NCBI GenBank assembly: GCA_029961685.1
Contig: JARWKL010000009.1
Span: forward strand, 26,925,208-26,989,207
Source: Aristolochia californica
Lineage: Eukaryota > Streptophyta > Magnoliopsida > Piperales > Aristolochiaceae
DNA: 64,000 bases
Direction: 5' to 3'
Shown: positions 43,230 through 53,132 of the stretch, one piece after another
How the letters are laid out: every line of letters starts with the position of its first letter
Position numbering within the stretch: position 1 is the stretch's first letter
Made by a program: the position numbers and the translations under genes
Notes under the pieces: generated by a model
Told to the model about the DNA's origin: nothing
The model's input: the letters and a program-made list of their open reading frames with translations, nothing else
Database searches by the model: none

Positions 43230-45670
43230 TTACAAGAAGGGCATGGAGAGAGGCCCCTGCTTAGCTCAACCATCCGCAACAAAATTTGTAGATTTGGGTG
43301 GACCAAATACAAGGTGGACAAGAATGTCAAGAATGTAATAGTATACATCCCAATGATGCCATGATGGAGAAGAAAGAGAGGAGAACCATCCAACAATCAT
43401 CGTAGAGTCTCCTTCAATGTGCTGTGGCCAGGAGAAGTGCTCGTGGAAGATGATGAAGCCTTTGAGGGGCTTGAAGCTCGACAACAGTGGAGTTAGAAAT
43501 GCCCATAGGTCCAGAGTAGGACATGAGTTGATTACCACCTAAATCATGGAAGACACCACCGTAGCCTGCCATGCCAGGATTGCCGAGAGAACTACCTTCA
43601 AAATTCATCTTGATGAAGCTTGGATCAGGGGATTGCCACTCCTGCATCTCTAGAGGCTTCGTCGGGGAATGGAACCAAGAGGAGATGAGGCTAGCAATAG
43701 AGGAGATGATCCGACCACGGGAAAGATGCTTGGTGTTGAAGCGCCTATTGTTGCGTTCCATCCAAATGCCCTAGGGGATGAAGGCAACACAAGCTGAAAT
43801 GATCATCTTTCCCAATTTAGGGAGGGGAACCCCGAGAAGCAAACTCCCAACCGAGAGGATGTCATTCGACAAGCAAAGTTGGAGCCCAAAACGACTGAGG
43901 ATGCTCATCGACATGGCCACACAAGGGGCAAGAGGTGGACACACTGAGGTGGCAAGTAGTCTCCTCCCCATGGCCACACAAGGGGCAAGAGGTGGACACA
44001 CTGAGGTTCCCACTGCGATGACGGTTGATTGCAGTGAGAATTCTGTTAAGCCCAACAATCCATAGGATGAATTTAACCTTTGGGGGAGCAGAGAGACGCC
44101 AAATAAGAGCCACCTCATGGTTGGGGTTGTCGAGGTTCATCCCTTGATGAGGGAGTAGGAGGAGGAGACAGAGAACATATCACTAACCTTTGGCCACCAA
44201 ATCATCGAATCATCCAAAGCATCATGAGTCCTAGAAGAGGAAATCACCTCCAATAGGCGAGAGGCAAGAAGGGCATCTGCATCATCAAGACCCCGACGTA
44301 ATCAGAGATCCCATGCTCCCTAACGCCAAGCTTCCGCGACCGTCAGGCAACATTGTGTGCAGGCCCGCCAGATGCTATCGAAAGAAACCTTCAAAGGCCT
44401 GGAACTAACCCACCAATCCTCCCAAAAGCGAATCGAGCGACCATTACCAATGTGGAGGCGAATGCCCGGGCCGAACAACGGGAGGAGAGGAAAAATAGGT
44501 CTCTAGATTGGAGATAGGGCAACTCTCCTCCCTCTCGAGGTCCACCACACCTCATGCTAGTTGAGCTTGAACGACACCATTGATTTCCAAAGCTTGTTGC
44601 CGACAGTGTTGAATTTCTAGATCCATTTGAGGAGGAGAGCCATATTCATATCCTTGGTGAGCCTAACACCCAAGCCCCCTATAGATTTGGAATTGCAAAC
44701 ATCCTTCCAACCCACCAGATGATACTTGAACTCAGTAGAGGAGCCTTGCCAAAGGAATCTCCTCATCAAACCGTCAATTTGGTGGCATATCGAAGTAGGA
44801 CAATGCATAAACAAAAGGAAATAAGTTGGGATACCAGCCAAACAAGATTTGAGAAGGGTAAGCCTCTTAGCTTTAGAGAGGAGACGACCTCTCGGGAGAT
44901 TCCAGCCTCTCAATAACCGGGCTTCATAGGTCCTTGTTGATGCGAGAGGTGAAGAAGTGGAGACAGAGGTAGGTGGGTGGAAGGGTAGAGAGGGAGCAAC
45001 CCAAGAGATCCGCCATGGACTGAAGTTCCTTTGAGTTGATGTTGAACCCCAATAAAGTGGTCTTCTGCCAATTAACTTTCTGCCCTGAAGCAATCTCAAA
45101 AACGGCCAGTAAGGTCTTGTCCTTCATAATATAGTCCGAAGATCCAACCCCAATAATAGTATCATCCGCATACTAAAGGAGCGGAACGCTGAAAGCCTCA
45201 ATGCTGCTAATCGGCTCCAGCCAGCCAACCTCCTTAGCCTTGTAGGTCATAGCTGAAAGGAGCTCAACCACAATATTGAATAAGAGGGGGAGGGGGGGAA
45301 GCAGATCCCCCTGCCGAATTCCCCTAGATCCTTTAAATAGAGGGAGAAGGAGGCTGAAGAGATACAAGTTCTCATCCAAAACCTCCAATGGTCTCCATAT
45401 TCAATTTGGCTCAAAAGATTGTCGAAGAGGTCCCAAGTAACCCCGTCGAAATCCTGTTCTAGGTCCAACTTCAGCACAAAGCGAGGTTGTTAGAGCGGGA
45501 GTAATGATCAAAGAGTTCATATGTCACCATAGAGGAGTCCAGAATGTTCCATCCCCTAAGATCTGCATCAATGATGGAAGATCTATATGAGGTTACCTCA
45601 TTACCAACTCATAGTGAGGTAACTCGGTTAGTCTTCTGGCTCGCGGAGGCGACGACATGAAAAAATTCAG
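43230..45670 (-). pseudogene. LINE-A ORF2: RT, zinc-binding region, RNase H
   Basis: The RT has KLDLEQDFDGVTWDLFD near 45440-45475 (LDFEKAFD consensus, degraded), GIRQGDLLPPLPLLFN near 45265-45320 and YADDTIIGVGSSDYI near 45130-45165. Then come KVNWQKTTLLGFNI and PRRFLWQGSS-like sequence. The zf-RVT region (43862-44140) reads VALIWRLSAPPKVKFILWI and then two CPLCGH motifs, because 57 bp are duplicated in frame. The RNase H has IKMNFEGSSLGNPGMAGYGG (43570-43620) and EGDSTMIVGWFS. Frameshifts separate these parts. The catalytic ADD is intact. Confidence 0.82.
43912..44025 (-). repeat. In-frame 57-bp duplication of the zinc-binding motif in LINE-A
   Basis: Plus-strand units start CATGGCCACACAAGGGGC at 43912 and 43969. 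On the minus strand the protein reads SVSTSCPLCGH twice, 19 residues apart, so the Cys-rich zinc-knuckle half of zf-RVT is doubled without a frameshift. Confidence 0.9.
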
Positions 45671-45933
45671 TGTTGGTGTCCCCTTCTTTCAACCATTGGA
45701 AACGGGCACGTTGTTTCCATCACACTTTCTCCAAGTGAAGAAAAGCATGGAGACAAGTTTGTAGAGTAGTGTGAGAAGAGAATTCAGCATTTGAGAGATA
45801 CCTTTGTTCTTTAGTCTGGTCCAAAATGCCAATCTGGGAGAGAAGGGAAGCTTTCTTAGCACCAAGGGAGGAATTCATGTTAGAAGCCCATGATTTTAAT
45901 TTGTCTTTAAGGAGCTTTAGTTTTTGAGGGAGG

Positions 45934-46276
45934 TGTTGGAAGACCCACAAACCCACACGACCAGGGAAGACCCACATATCCAAGTGTGTTGGAAGATGGG
46001 CCCAAGCCCATAAGACCAAGGAAGGCCCACATATCCAAGTGTGTTGGAAGATGGGCCCAAACCCATAAGATATGGACCCACCATGATCACGTGAGGTGGC
46101 ATGAGAAGCCTTACACAATAAGAAGTCTTACAGAGCCAGAATTATTATGGAAGCAGGTTTCATAGAAGAGTTTCAGTTTAAAGGTGTTTTAGTCATGTTA
46201 GTCTTCTATTTATATTGGGTTATTTAATTATGCTAAGACTTATCTTTAAGTGTTAGAGTTTGGGTGTAATTGGGAC
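45934..46276 (+). repeat. Truncated NA-LTR2-type LTR inside LINE-A
   Basis: It opens TGTTGGAAGACCC, with unit starts at 45934, 45987 and 46042, and follows the NA-LTR2 LTR through TAGAGTTTGGGTGTAATTGG, stopping at 46276. About 130 bp of the usual LTR end are absent. The unit shared with 17600 and 20156 shows it is the same family. No target duplication is apparent. Confidence 0.8.
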
Positions 46277-46279
46277 TTG

Positions 46280-47175
46280 ACCACCAATCGGCCAGAAGAT
46301 GATCAAAGTCCACATTTAGCATCCATGAGTTCTCAAAATGGAAAGGAGTTGGTCCCCATCTACCAAAAGATGTGGATAGGAGAATCGGCTAGTGGTCAGA
46401 TCCCACATGATTAAGAACCTTGCCAGAAGCGTTGTCATAAAGTTGTAGCCAGTTAGCTCTCACAAGAAATCTGTCGAGCTTGGAAAGGATGGATTGGGGG
46501 GTTTCTGGGTGGTTGGGAGTTAGCAATTGTGAGGGATGTCCTTGATGGTTATGGTCTGAAGGAAAGGAGAAAGCTGCTGTGCTGGGGGGTTGGAAGAAGC
46601 GGTGGAGCTGAAGAGGTAAATGTGGTAGAAGTGGTGGGTTGTGACTGGGGGTTTGTCTCAAGTGAGTTTGGCCGAGGGGTAAGCCCTGTGACAGGGCTAG
46701 CCATAGGATAGGGGCTAGGTGCCCAGACACCATGTGGTGGATGACCCGGCCTAGCGATGACTTGGTCATTCTGAGTCAGTGGGGAGAAGTGCTGCAGTGA
46801 GGGGCTCTGATCCCGCATCCGGTGCCTGGCGCCATCAACAACAGACAAATCATCAAAGATTACCTTTGTCCAGAAACAATCGTTGTCAACCGAGAGCTGA
46901 AGGAATTGGGACCCTGACCAATGCTGCTCCAGGATGATGAGTAGTCTCGCCACGGTCCATGCGAGACAGCGAGGCAGACTCTGATGCTTAGTAGAGGAGC
47001 CTACCAAAAGAGGCGGCAATCCGCTGAAGAGTCTCCTCTCACCAAAGCTCGACCGGGATACCCCAAATCGAGATCCATTGCCCATATTGAGTGATAGGAG
47101 TTGATGGGTCCCAGTCAGTGAACCTTGCAAACGGCGCCTGGCAGCAAGATAAGGCGTTTAAAGCATTGGCCGAGT
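46280..47175 (-). pseudogene. LINE-A ORF1 and endonuclease remnant
   Basis: ORF1-like sequence: FARFTDWDPSTPITQYGQWISIWGIPVELW (47038-47130, two frames), then ARLLIILEQHWSGSQF and FWTKVIFDDLS near 46850-46950. This resembles the DUF4283-like region of plant LINE ORF1. A Pro/Ser/Thr-rich tail follows. The frame then passes into the endonuclease end: SKLDRFLVRANWLQLYDNA, NHVGSDHWPI (about 46390-46500) and a PFHFENSWML segment (about 46320-46350). The first two thirds of the endonuclease are missing. Confidence 0.7.
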
Positions 47176-47197
47176 CGCGCATGTCTGTCTTTCCACG

Positions 47198-47216
47198 TAG
47201 GATCTGTCTACCTTTT
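47198..47216 (+). other. Target-site duplication of LINE-A, right copy
   Basis: Identical to 43139-43157. Confidence 0.9.
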
Positions 47217-47800
47217 AAGAAGGCTGTTAGATGCATGTTAATGAGCTTGCCCTTCACTCTTCTAATATGATATGCTAGGACTCTAGTAATGAGCTTGAAG
47301 GCGATAGATAGCGAGTGATAGGTCAACATCTCATGCTGAGAGGCCCTTTTAGTAATAACAGTTAGAAAGGAAATGATGATTGAGCTACTTGTGATACTGA
47401 ACTTGAGGAATTTTTTAAACTTTTCCATGATGTCATCTTGGGTGTTCTCCTAGTTTGCCTTGAAGAATTCAGCTCCAAATTTGTTAGGCCCAACAACTTT
47501 ATCGTTGGGCATAGCAATGATGGTGTCCTCAACTTTTTCTACCAACAAATTGGATTCGAGATGGGCAGCTGGCAGAAACTGTGATAGCGAGCAGAAGGTC
47601 CGAAAGGCAGATTATCTATGTAGAGGCAAGATAAGTGACTTCTAAGAATATTTGCAACTTGAGATGGGTCATTGGTAGTTTGTCCATCCACCTCTAATCT
47701 CTCAATTGTGTTTTTTTTGTAGAGGCAATAGTGTGGAAGAAGGCGGTGTAGCTTGATATCTTGTAGCTTAATAAGGACATCAGTCACTCAGTGGTGTCTT
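47217..47800 (-). pseudogene. Old LINE, RT N-terminal segment (left part at 42520-43138)
   Basis: Minus-strand RT start: LSIAFKLITRVLAYHIRRV and HLTAFLKGRQIL at about 47215-47330. Upstream linker sequence (DIKLHRLLPHYCLYKKNTIERLEVDG, about 47680-47770) is typical of the endonuclease-RT connector. It continues on the other side of LINE-A. Confidence 0.7.
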
Positions 47801-47899
47801 AACAAAAGACGAAACTTGTATAATAAAAAGACAAGATTGGAAAATCATAGTATGGCCATTGTTGATGGTTTGGTTATTATGGATTTGTGTTCTTGATGT

Positions 47900-48140
47900 G
47901 TTTGATGTGGTTATGCGTTAAATTGAATACAAATGTTTATTCATATTTTTTCATGTCTCTTGAACTTGGTCTCATGTACTTAGATCAGCCAATTCAGTTG
48001 CTGATTTGTGCTAAATTGCCCCTCCTCTCTCCCCCCACCCCCCCTCTACCTCCCTTCAATCTCTTGTTGTTAGGGGAGGCCTTCCTTGATGTATCCTCTT
48101 TCTCTTTGAAATAAAATTATCAACATTTAAAAAAGAAAAA
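47900..48140 (+). pseudogene. Plus-strand LINE 3' end (RNase H tail)
   Basis: A short remnant around ATCAGCCAATTCAGTTGCTG (PRSANSVAD-type motif of LINE RNase H, frameshifted) near 47983. It ends in AATAAAATTATCAACATTTA and an A-rich tail at 48127-48147. Confidence 0.5.
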
Positions 48141-48468
48141 GAAAAAGTGAAGATGTCTGTATCTTGACCATAAAGAATATCCTTTTGTCAAGCTACTCTC
48201 TTACATAAATATTGTTTTACTTATTTTTCTAGAGAGTTCTGAACTTCTTGAAGAACGAATGATTGTTTCTTGTAAGCTCAATAATAATGAGACATCTTCG
48301 TTGATGTCAACTTAGACAATGTACTTGACTCTTTTGGATTTATCCTTTGCATCTCGGCTAGGATCATCAGAAGCACTGAATAGTCAAAAAGTGGTTTCTA
48401 TTATTATATGTTAATGTATGTACATTAAAAATTGGTCTATGTTGTGATGCTTCTTTGAACGACTGCAG

Positions 48469-48623
48469 GTATGGAGTATTTTGACACGAGACAAATATCA
48501 TGTTGCAGTGCCTGGAGGGATTCAAGCATTTATTTTTTGTCTTGTTTAGGTGTTGTGATCTTGAATTGTACAAGCAGTCAAAGGGCCTTGAAGATCCTGA
48601 ACTTTTAGCCAGGGAAACAGTTT
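48469..48623 (+). CDS. CBL3: CBL2/CBL3-type calcineurin B-like calcium sensor, coding exon 1 (CDS 48500-48623)
   Basis: CBL proteins bind Ca2+ through EF hands and recruit CIPK kinases; CBL2/CBL3 types act at the tonoplast. The acceptor AG is at 48467-48468. ATG at 48500 opens the frame [21 protein letters not shown], followed by [13 protein letters not shown], and exon 1 ends in phase 1 at 48623 before GTATGTTTG. The N-terminus lacks a myristoylation glycine but has Cys at positions 4, 18 and 19, the kind of S-acylation region known for tonoplast CBLs. Joined to exons 2-4 it gives 125 uninterrupted residues of the usual ~226; the remaining exons lie outside the window. CBL2 and CBL3 cannot be told apart here. 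The 29 bases before the ATG are 5' UTR. Confidence 0.9.
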
Positions 48624-49019
48624 GTATGTTTGATAAGTCTCTCCCTCTATCTCTGTAAATATGAACACATAAGTTTTTGATGTTTGGATCTGATAGGCTG
48701 GCTTCTATGTGTTCTTTAGGCTTCACAATCTTAATTTCCTCTTTTAGTTTATGTACTTGTTTTCATGGATCCCTTTTGTTCGTGCAGCCCGACGTAGTGG
48801 TTGTACTCCTTGGATTTGTTTGTCTATGTGGAAACTGCATTGAGAATTCTGAATTTTATATTTTGAGAAAAAAATTGACACGGTTTAGAGCACATTGCCA
48901 CTGTTTTTTATTGATTGCCAATCATTATCTTGTTTGTTAAAAAGTTGATAATCTTATTGTAATTCTTAGAAGTTATAATCTAGAGTTTATGAAAATTGTT
49001 TATTTTCCAGGTAAAGTCA
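48624..49019 (+). other. CBL intron 1, left part
   Basis: It begins GTATGTTTG. It is T-rich with no recognised element until the LINE at about 49020. Confidence 0.7.
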
Positions 49020-51030
49020 TTTCTTGTAGAAAGTAGTTCCTAGGGTTTAAGGGGAGCATGGAAAAACTGTGTTGGCGTCGCTCTTGACCAACCACTTGAA
49101 GCAGGCCTTTTGCTTCCACTGAATCCATTCAGTGTGAAGAAGGCTCTGGAAGTTGCATTGCAGGGAGATGTGGCTGGAGAATTCTGAATAAGTAAGGCCT
49201 CTTTGCTTCTCAATCACATCCAGGGCAGCGATCTGAGACTGAAGAGAGGACTTGTGAGAGGTGGCATTAAAGTAGTGCTCTGAGGACCAAGATTTGAAGT
49301 GCTCTGAGGACCAAGATTTGAGTTTTTCTTTGAGACGCTTTAGCTTGCGCGGGAGGGACTAGCCGTCATAGTTGGGGTCTCCAAAAGCCCCCCCACCAAG
49401 AGGTGATGTTATCAGCAAAGTGCTTGTCTGCCAGCCAAGAATTGTCAAACCTGAACAAGGCAGGGCCCCATTTGTGAAGCTTGGTATCAATCTGAATGGG
49501 CTAGTGGTTGGAGCCAGATGGGAGGCCTGTCTGTTTGACCACGTGAACGTCTTGCCAGAGAGGTTGATATCTTCCAATTCAAAGCTATCAATAAAATTTG
49601 TAAACTGGCTCATGGTGGTGGAAATTCTGGTAACAAGGGGGAGTTCTCATAGCAAAAACGAATAGCGTTAAAGTCCCTGGTAAGGGGCCATGGAATGGGG
49701 TAGTGGGGCAGAAGATCGGTGACCTCTTCCTAGAAAGTGTGACGCTCCCAGTAACTGGTGGGACTGTAAATGCCAGCCAGACCCCAAGTGAACCTAGTGC
49801 ATCTGTTGCGAAGCTTGATTCCTATAGAGTAGGAACCAATCAAATGATCTAAAACCTAAACCACGGAGGAGTTCCAAAGCAGAAGAAGGCCTCCGGAGGA
49901 GCCACTTGCATTAATAGCCAGCCATTCCAAGTTATTACATCCCCATAGATCATGAACAAAAGCGTCAGAAGGATTCTAACGTTTGGATTCTTGAAGGATT
50001 ACAATAGAAGGGCGACTCCTTGAAAGGAGGCTTCGAACAGTGGCTCTCATTCGGGAGAATCCAATTCCTCGAATATTCCATGAGATTACAATCATTTCTT
50101 GCCTTTTTTGCTTAGTCCTGAGGCAGCCCTGCCTCCCAAGAGGTTATCACAGTAAATCATGCCCATTCTTCTAGCCAGTTCGGATATACGAGTCCAAGTT
50201 TCTTCATCGAACTGGTCTCGCTCATACTGCAATGCCAAGTAGAATTTCCGGTTCCTATCTACTAGCGGAGGGAAGCAAAACTATCCAAGGACCATGTCCC
50301 CCAGCTGGTGCGGAGGGCAGCTGGAGGGGGGTAATCAAGTGGATGGGGGGGATCTGGTGTTGGGAGGAAATGCCAGATGGCACGAGCGAGTTCTGTCCAG
50401 CCAAAGCTGGAGTTGGTGGCCTTGGGGATGGTTATGCGGGCCATCGTCGTGAGATCTTTGTGCTGTGAAATGTGGCACTCTGCGCGTCCTCCATGTTGAA
50501 CAGTTCTAGGGACCCGACCAAAGCTCCCTGGCCCGAGTTGAGGGGTTGGAGTGCGGTCTGTCAGACTCGCTTGTTCTCTCTGTGTGATTGGAATTGTAGC
50601 TTTGAGGTGTGTGCGGAACGTCAGGAAGCCTCGAAACATCTTCTTTGCAGTTACAAGGTGCTGTCGCTTGCGGGAGGGGAGAAAGACAGCCTAACTCTGT
50701 CCACGGTAACGGCGTTGAGGCTGATCTTCCCGATTGAAAGGAGTTTCCGATCGGGAACAGCGGTTCCTTCCCCCACTCTAGTGCCACTGGAGCCTCTTCC
50801 CTCAGTCTGGTCTTTCTCGGCGAAGATCTTGCTCGCCGCTCGTCGATCCTTCCTCTTGCATTGCACCTCTCTCCCGCGTCGTATCTCTCTCTTGATCCTC
50901 TCTCCCGCATCGTATCTCTCTCTCGATCCTCTCTCTCTTGCGTCGCATCTCTCACTCCATCTGATTTCTCTCGCTCTCTTCACTCTTCGCACCTCTTGCA
51001 CCTCTCTCTCGACTCTCGCATTGACATTTT
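49020..51030 (-). mobile_element. LINE-D: 5' part only (5' UTR, ORF1, endonuclease), in CBL intron 1
   Basis: Minus-strand order, from right to left. A GA-rich 5' leader with tandem units lies at 50860-51010. ORF1-like sequence follows, with FNNSFGWTELARAIWHFLP-type wording near 50340-50420 and RDQFDEETWTRISELARRMG near 50165-50230. Then comes an apurinic endonuclease: IISWNIRGIGFSRMRATVR near 50030-50090, IVILQESKR near 49985, and MSQFTNFIDSFELEDINLSG with GKTFTWSNRQ at 49520-49613. RT, RNase H and poly-A are absent: the copy ends near 49020. The many frameshifts mean it is inactive. Confidence 0.78.
50863..50960 (-). repeat. Tandem units in the LINE-D 5' leader
   Basis: On the plus strand the units are CT-rich: GTATCTCTCTCTTGATCCTC starts at 50881, and a similar unit starts at 50912, with partial units on both sides, period 31-33 bp. 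The 196-residue plus-strand open frame here is a by-product of this composition. Confidence 0.65.
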
Positions 51031-52542
51031 TAACTCATAGTTTATCTTCTTCATTTGGTTAGCTCCAATTAAAATCTTTGTGTTGTGTCTATTTTGGGGT
51101 GGTTGATAGCAGAGCAATATAAATTCTGCAACCTTTGTAGTGTCTCCATGGAGAAGGGTACTGCAAGCTGACCATCTAGAGAGTTTTATGGAAGTCCATG
51201 ATCTAACCGAATGTTGTAGTGCTATTGAGGTGAATTGCGGTCCTGCTTTTTTATGGATGTTGAGAATCCTTGGAGGCTGAAGTGTTTTCTTTCTTTAAAT
51301 GGTCTCATTTCATCTTGCATCTCTTCCTCCTCTTTGACCCTGTAGATGAAGTGATGAATGGAACAGTTTTTTTTTTCTTTTTTATGGAAAAAAAAGAATA
51401 AGCTACTGAGTTTATGACCTTTGGAGTGGTTTGTCATTCTGAAGAAGGTGATGACTTAGATGGATAGAAAAACAAAGCCCCGTCGTTTGCTGGCTATCTG
51501 GAAGTTCTGAAACAACAAAGTCTATTGCTTGTTTCCAGATTAGCTCTTCTTCTTCTTCTTTTTTTTTTTTTTTTGTTTCTTTCATTTTTCACTTTTATGG
51601 AAGCATTCTGTTATTTTTTTTTAAAATTTTTTAACAAAAGAAAGCATTTTTCTCCTACTTAATATGGTGAAGGTGGGTCAGATAGTTTTATAGGTATCAC
51701 AGACTTCATGTAACTAATGGTCTTTCATTTGTTTCCTTTCCTAATTAAAAGAAGAATTTTTGTAGATTTTAAGATGAAAAGAATGCATGGGGTTAATCAA
51801 TTTTTTTGAATTTTCACTTGGCAATTCTTTTTAAGATATTGATTAATGGTCCAGGCACTCCTGCAAACCCATTGAGACTTGAGCCCAACATCTTATATTA
51901 GAAACCTGCCCATGCGACCATTGATCCAAATGCCCAATACAATTATTCATGCCATAACCACTCTGAAATGATTGAGTATTCTTCTAAATATATAATGACA
52001 TATCCAGGCTGACTGAGAAAGCTGGAAGGAATTGATTGTTTGTAGGAGAGCAATTTTTATCATGGGGCAAAGAGACCATACAAAAGAAGGTTCAATTGGA
52101 AAAATGTTACATAATTGTAGTAGATAATTCATCTGACGGAATGTATCCATTCAACAGACTATTGGTGCTCTGTATTTGAAAAATAATCTTCTTGTATTTT
52201 CTATGCTTGGTTTCTATTTTCTAATTTGTTTCTTATTCTAACAGAAACTTCTCTCTCTCTCTCTCTCTTGTTTTAACATGACATTTGGTAACTGTAAAAA
52301 GGCATAGCATTCGGATATAATGTGTTACCATGGCATTGCTAGTACAATTGTTAATCATGTTTAGTGGCATCAGGATTATAAAATGTACGATTTAGTGCTT
52401 ATGAAATTTGATCAGGTGTAGGCTCTAATGATGACAGACTTATATCATATACTAAAAAAGATAAATCTAATTTTGTTTCCCTGTTTTAGGAAGTTAACCT
52501 GAATCCAACTTCAGTTTATAACTCTGCTTTATCTGTTTACAG
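51031..52542 (+). other. CBL intron 1, right part
   Basis: AT-rich intron with poly-T tracts (51553-51575), a (CT)n stretch at about 52251-52268 and no recognised element. It ends with the acceptor CTGTTTACAG at 52542. Confidence 0.6.
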
Positions 52543-52625
52543 TCAGTGTTAGTGAAATAGAAGCACTATATGAACTGTTTAAGAAGATCAGCAGTGCTGT
52601 TATTGATGACGGTCTGATCAACAAG
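52543..52625 (+). CDS. CBL3: CBL, coding exon 2 (first EF hand)
   Basis: 83 bp, from acceptor TTTACAG to donor AACAAG|GTCAG. With the last base of exon 1 it encodes [20 protein letters not shown] and then IDDGLINK (residues 42-69). This contains the helix and most of the non-canonical, 14-residue EF-1 loop typical of CBLs ([14 protein letters not shown], residues 58-71). The phase and exon border agree with the known CBL structure as I remember it. No damage is visible. Confidence 0.93.
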
Positions 52626-52741
52626 GTCAGTTTGGCTGTTTTGATTGTTGAATGGAGAATGAGAGTAAATTGATATATTTTGACCCAATCTACTTATTCA
52701 GTACTTCCATCTATGTTGATATAAGTTCTAACTAATTTTAG
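52626..52741 (+). other. CBL intron 2 (116 bp)
   Basis: GTCAGTTTGG ... CTAATTTTAG, a normal-sized plant intron and the only CBL intron in the window without transposons. Confidence 0.85.
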
Positions 52742-52801
52742 GAAGAGTTCCAATTGGCATTGTTCAAGACAAACAAAAAAGAGAGCTTATTTGCTGATCG
52801 G
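52742..52801 (+). CDS. CBL3: CBL, coding exon 3
   Basis: 60 bp, exactly 20 codons, phase 0 on both sides: [20 protein letters not shown] (residues 70-89). It completes EF hand 1 and starts the linker to EF hand 2. The donor is CGG|GTATGC. This segment is among the most conserved in CBL2/CBL3 proteins. Confidence 0.93.
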
Positions 52802-53104
52802 GTATGCTCTTTGATATTGAAATTATTGCTTTTATTTTTATTTATTTTTTGAAAATGAAGAAAAAAGATTCATTAAGTCCAAATAGAGAGTGTTATATAA
52901 AAAATGATTTTTATTGAGTTTTGCACATAGTTTCTTTGAATTTGGCTGAAATCTTTTTACAGTTGTGCTGAAAAAAATACTAACCTTTTACAATGAAATT
53001 GACTTTTCAGGTTGGTTAGACATTTATTGCATACGTTAGGTTAGCACTTCAAATCCTCATATTTTTCTGGGGGTGATTTTAAAGCTAGATATGGAAAAGG
53101 TTTT
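52802..53104 (+). other. CBL intron 3, left part
   Basis: Intron sequence from donor GTATGCTC to the AT microsatellite. No feature is recognised. The whole intron is about 10.36 kb, nearly all of it transposon. Confidence 0.7.
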
Positions 53105-53132
53105 TGATATATATATATATATATATATATAA
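53105..53132. repeat. (AT)n microsatellite at the 3' end of LINE-E
   Basis: About 14 TA dinucleotides. On the minus strand the repeat follows the LINE sequence AATAAATTTCATCAGAAT, so it may represent the tail of that element. Confidence 0.85.

Larger units (their letters stand above)
43158..47197 (-). mobile_element. LINE-A: L1-type retrotransposon with 19-bp target duplications
   Basis: On the minus strand, from right to left: ORF1 (about 47175-46549), the C-terminal part of an endonuclease (about 46530-46280), RT (about 45530-44600), zf-RVT (about 44140-43780) and RNase H (about 43700-43230). A poly-A tail (plus-strand T run from 43154) follows. Identical 19-bp sequences flank it. The endonuclease N-terminus is missing, so the copy had an internal deletion. 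A truncated NA-LTR-type LTR interrupts it at 45934-46276. It lies inside an older minus-strand LINE. Confidence 0.9.

Noticed and set aside
50472..51062. Plus-strand open frame of 196 residues, the longest new-looking frame of the right half
   Set aside because: It lies antisense to the LINE-D ORF1 and its CT-rich leader; the Ser/Leu-rich composition comes from the repeat. No domain seen.
53105..53132. (TA)n as a possible promoter TATA element
   Set aside because: It is a long microsatellite at the 3' end of a LINE within an intron.
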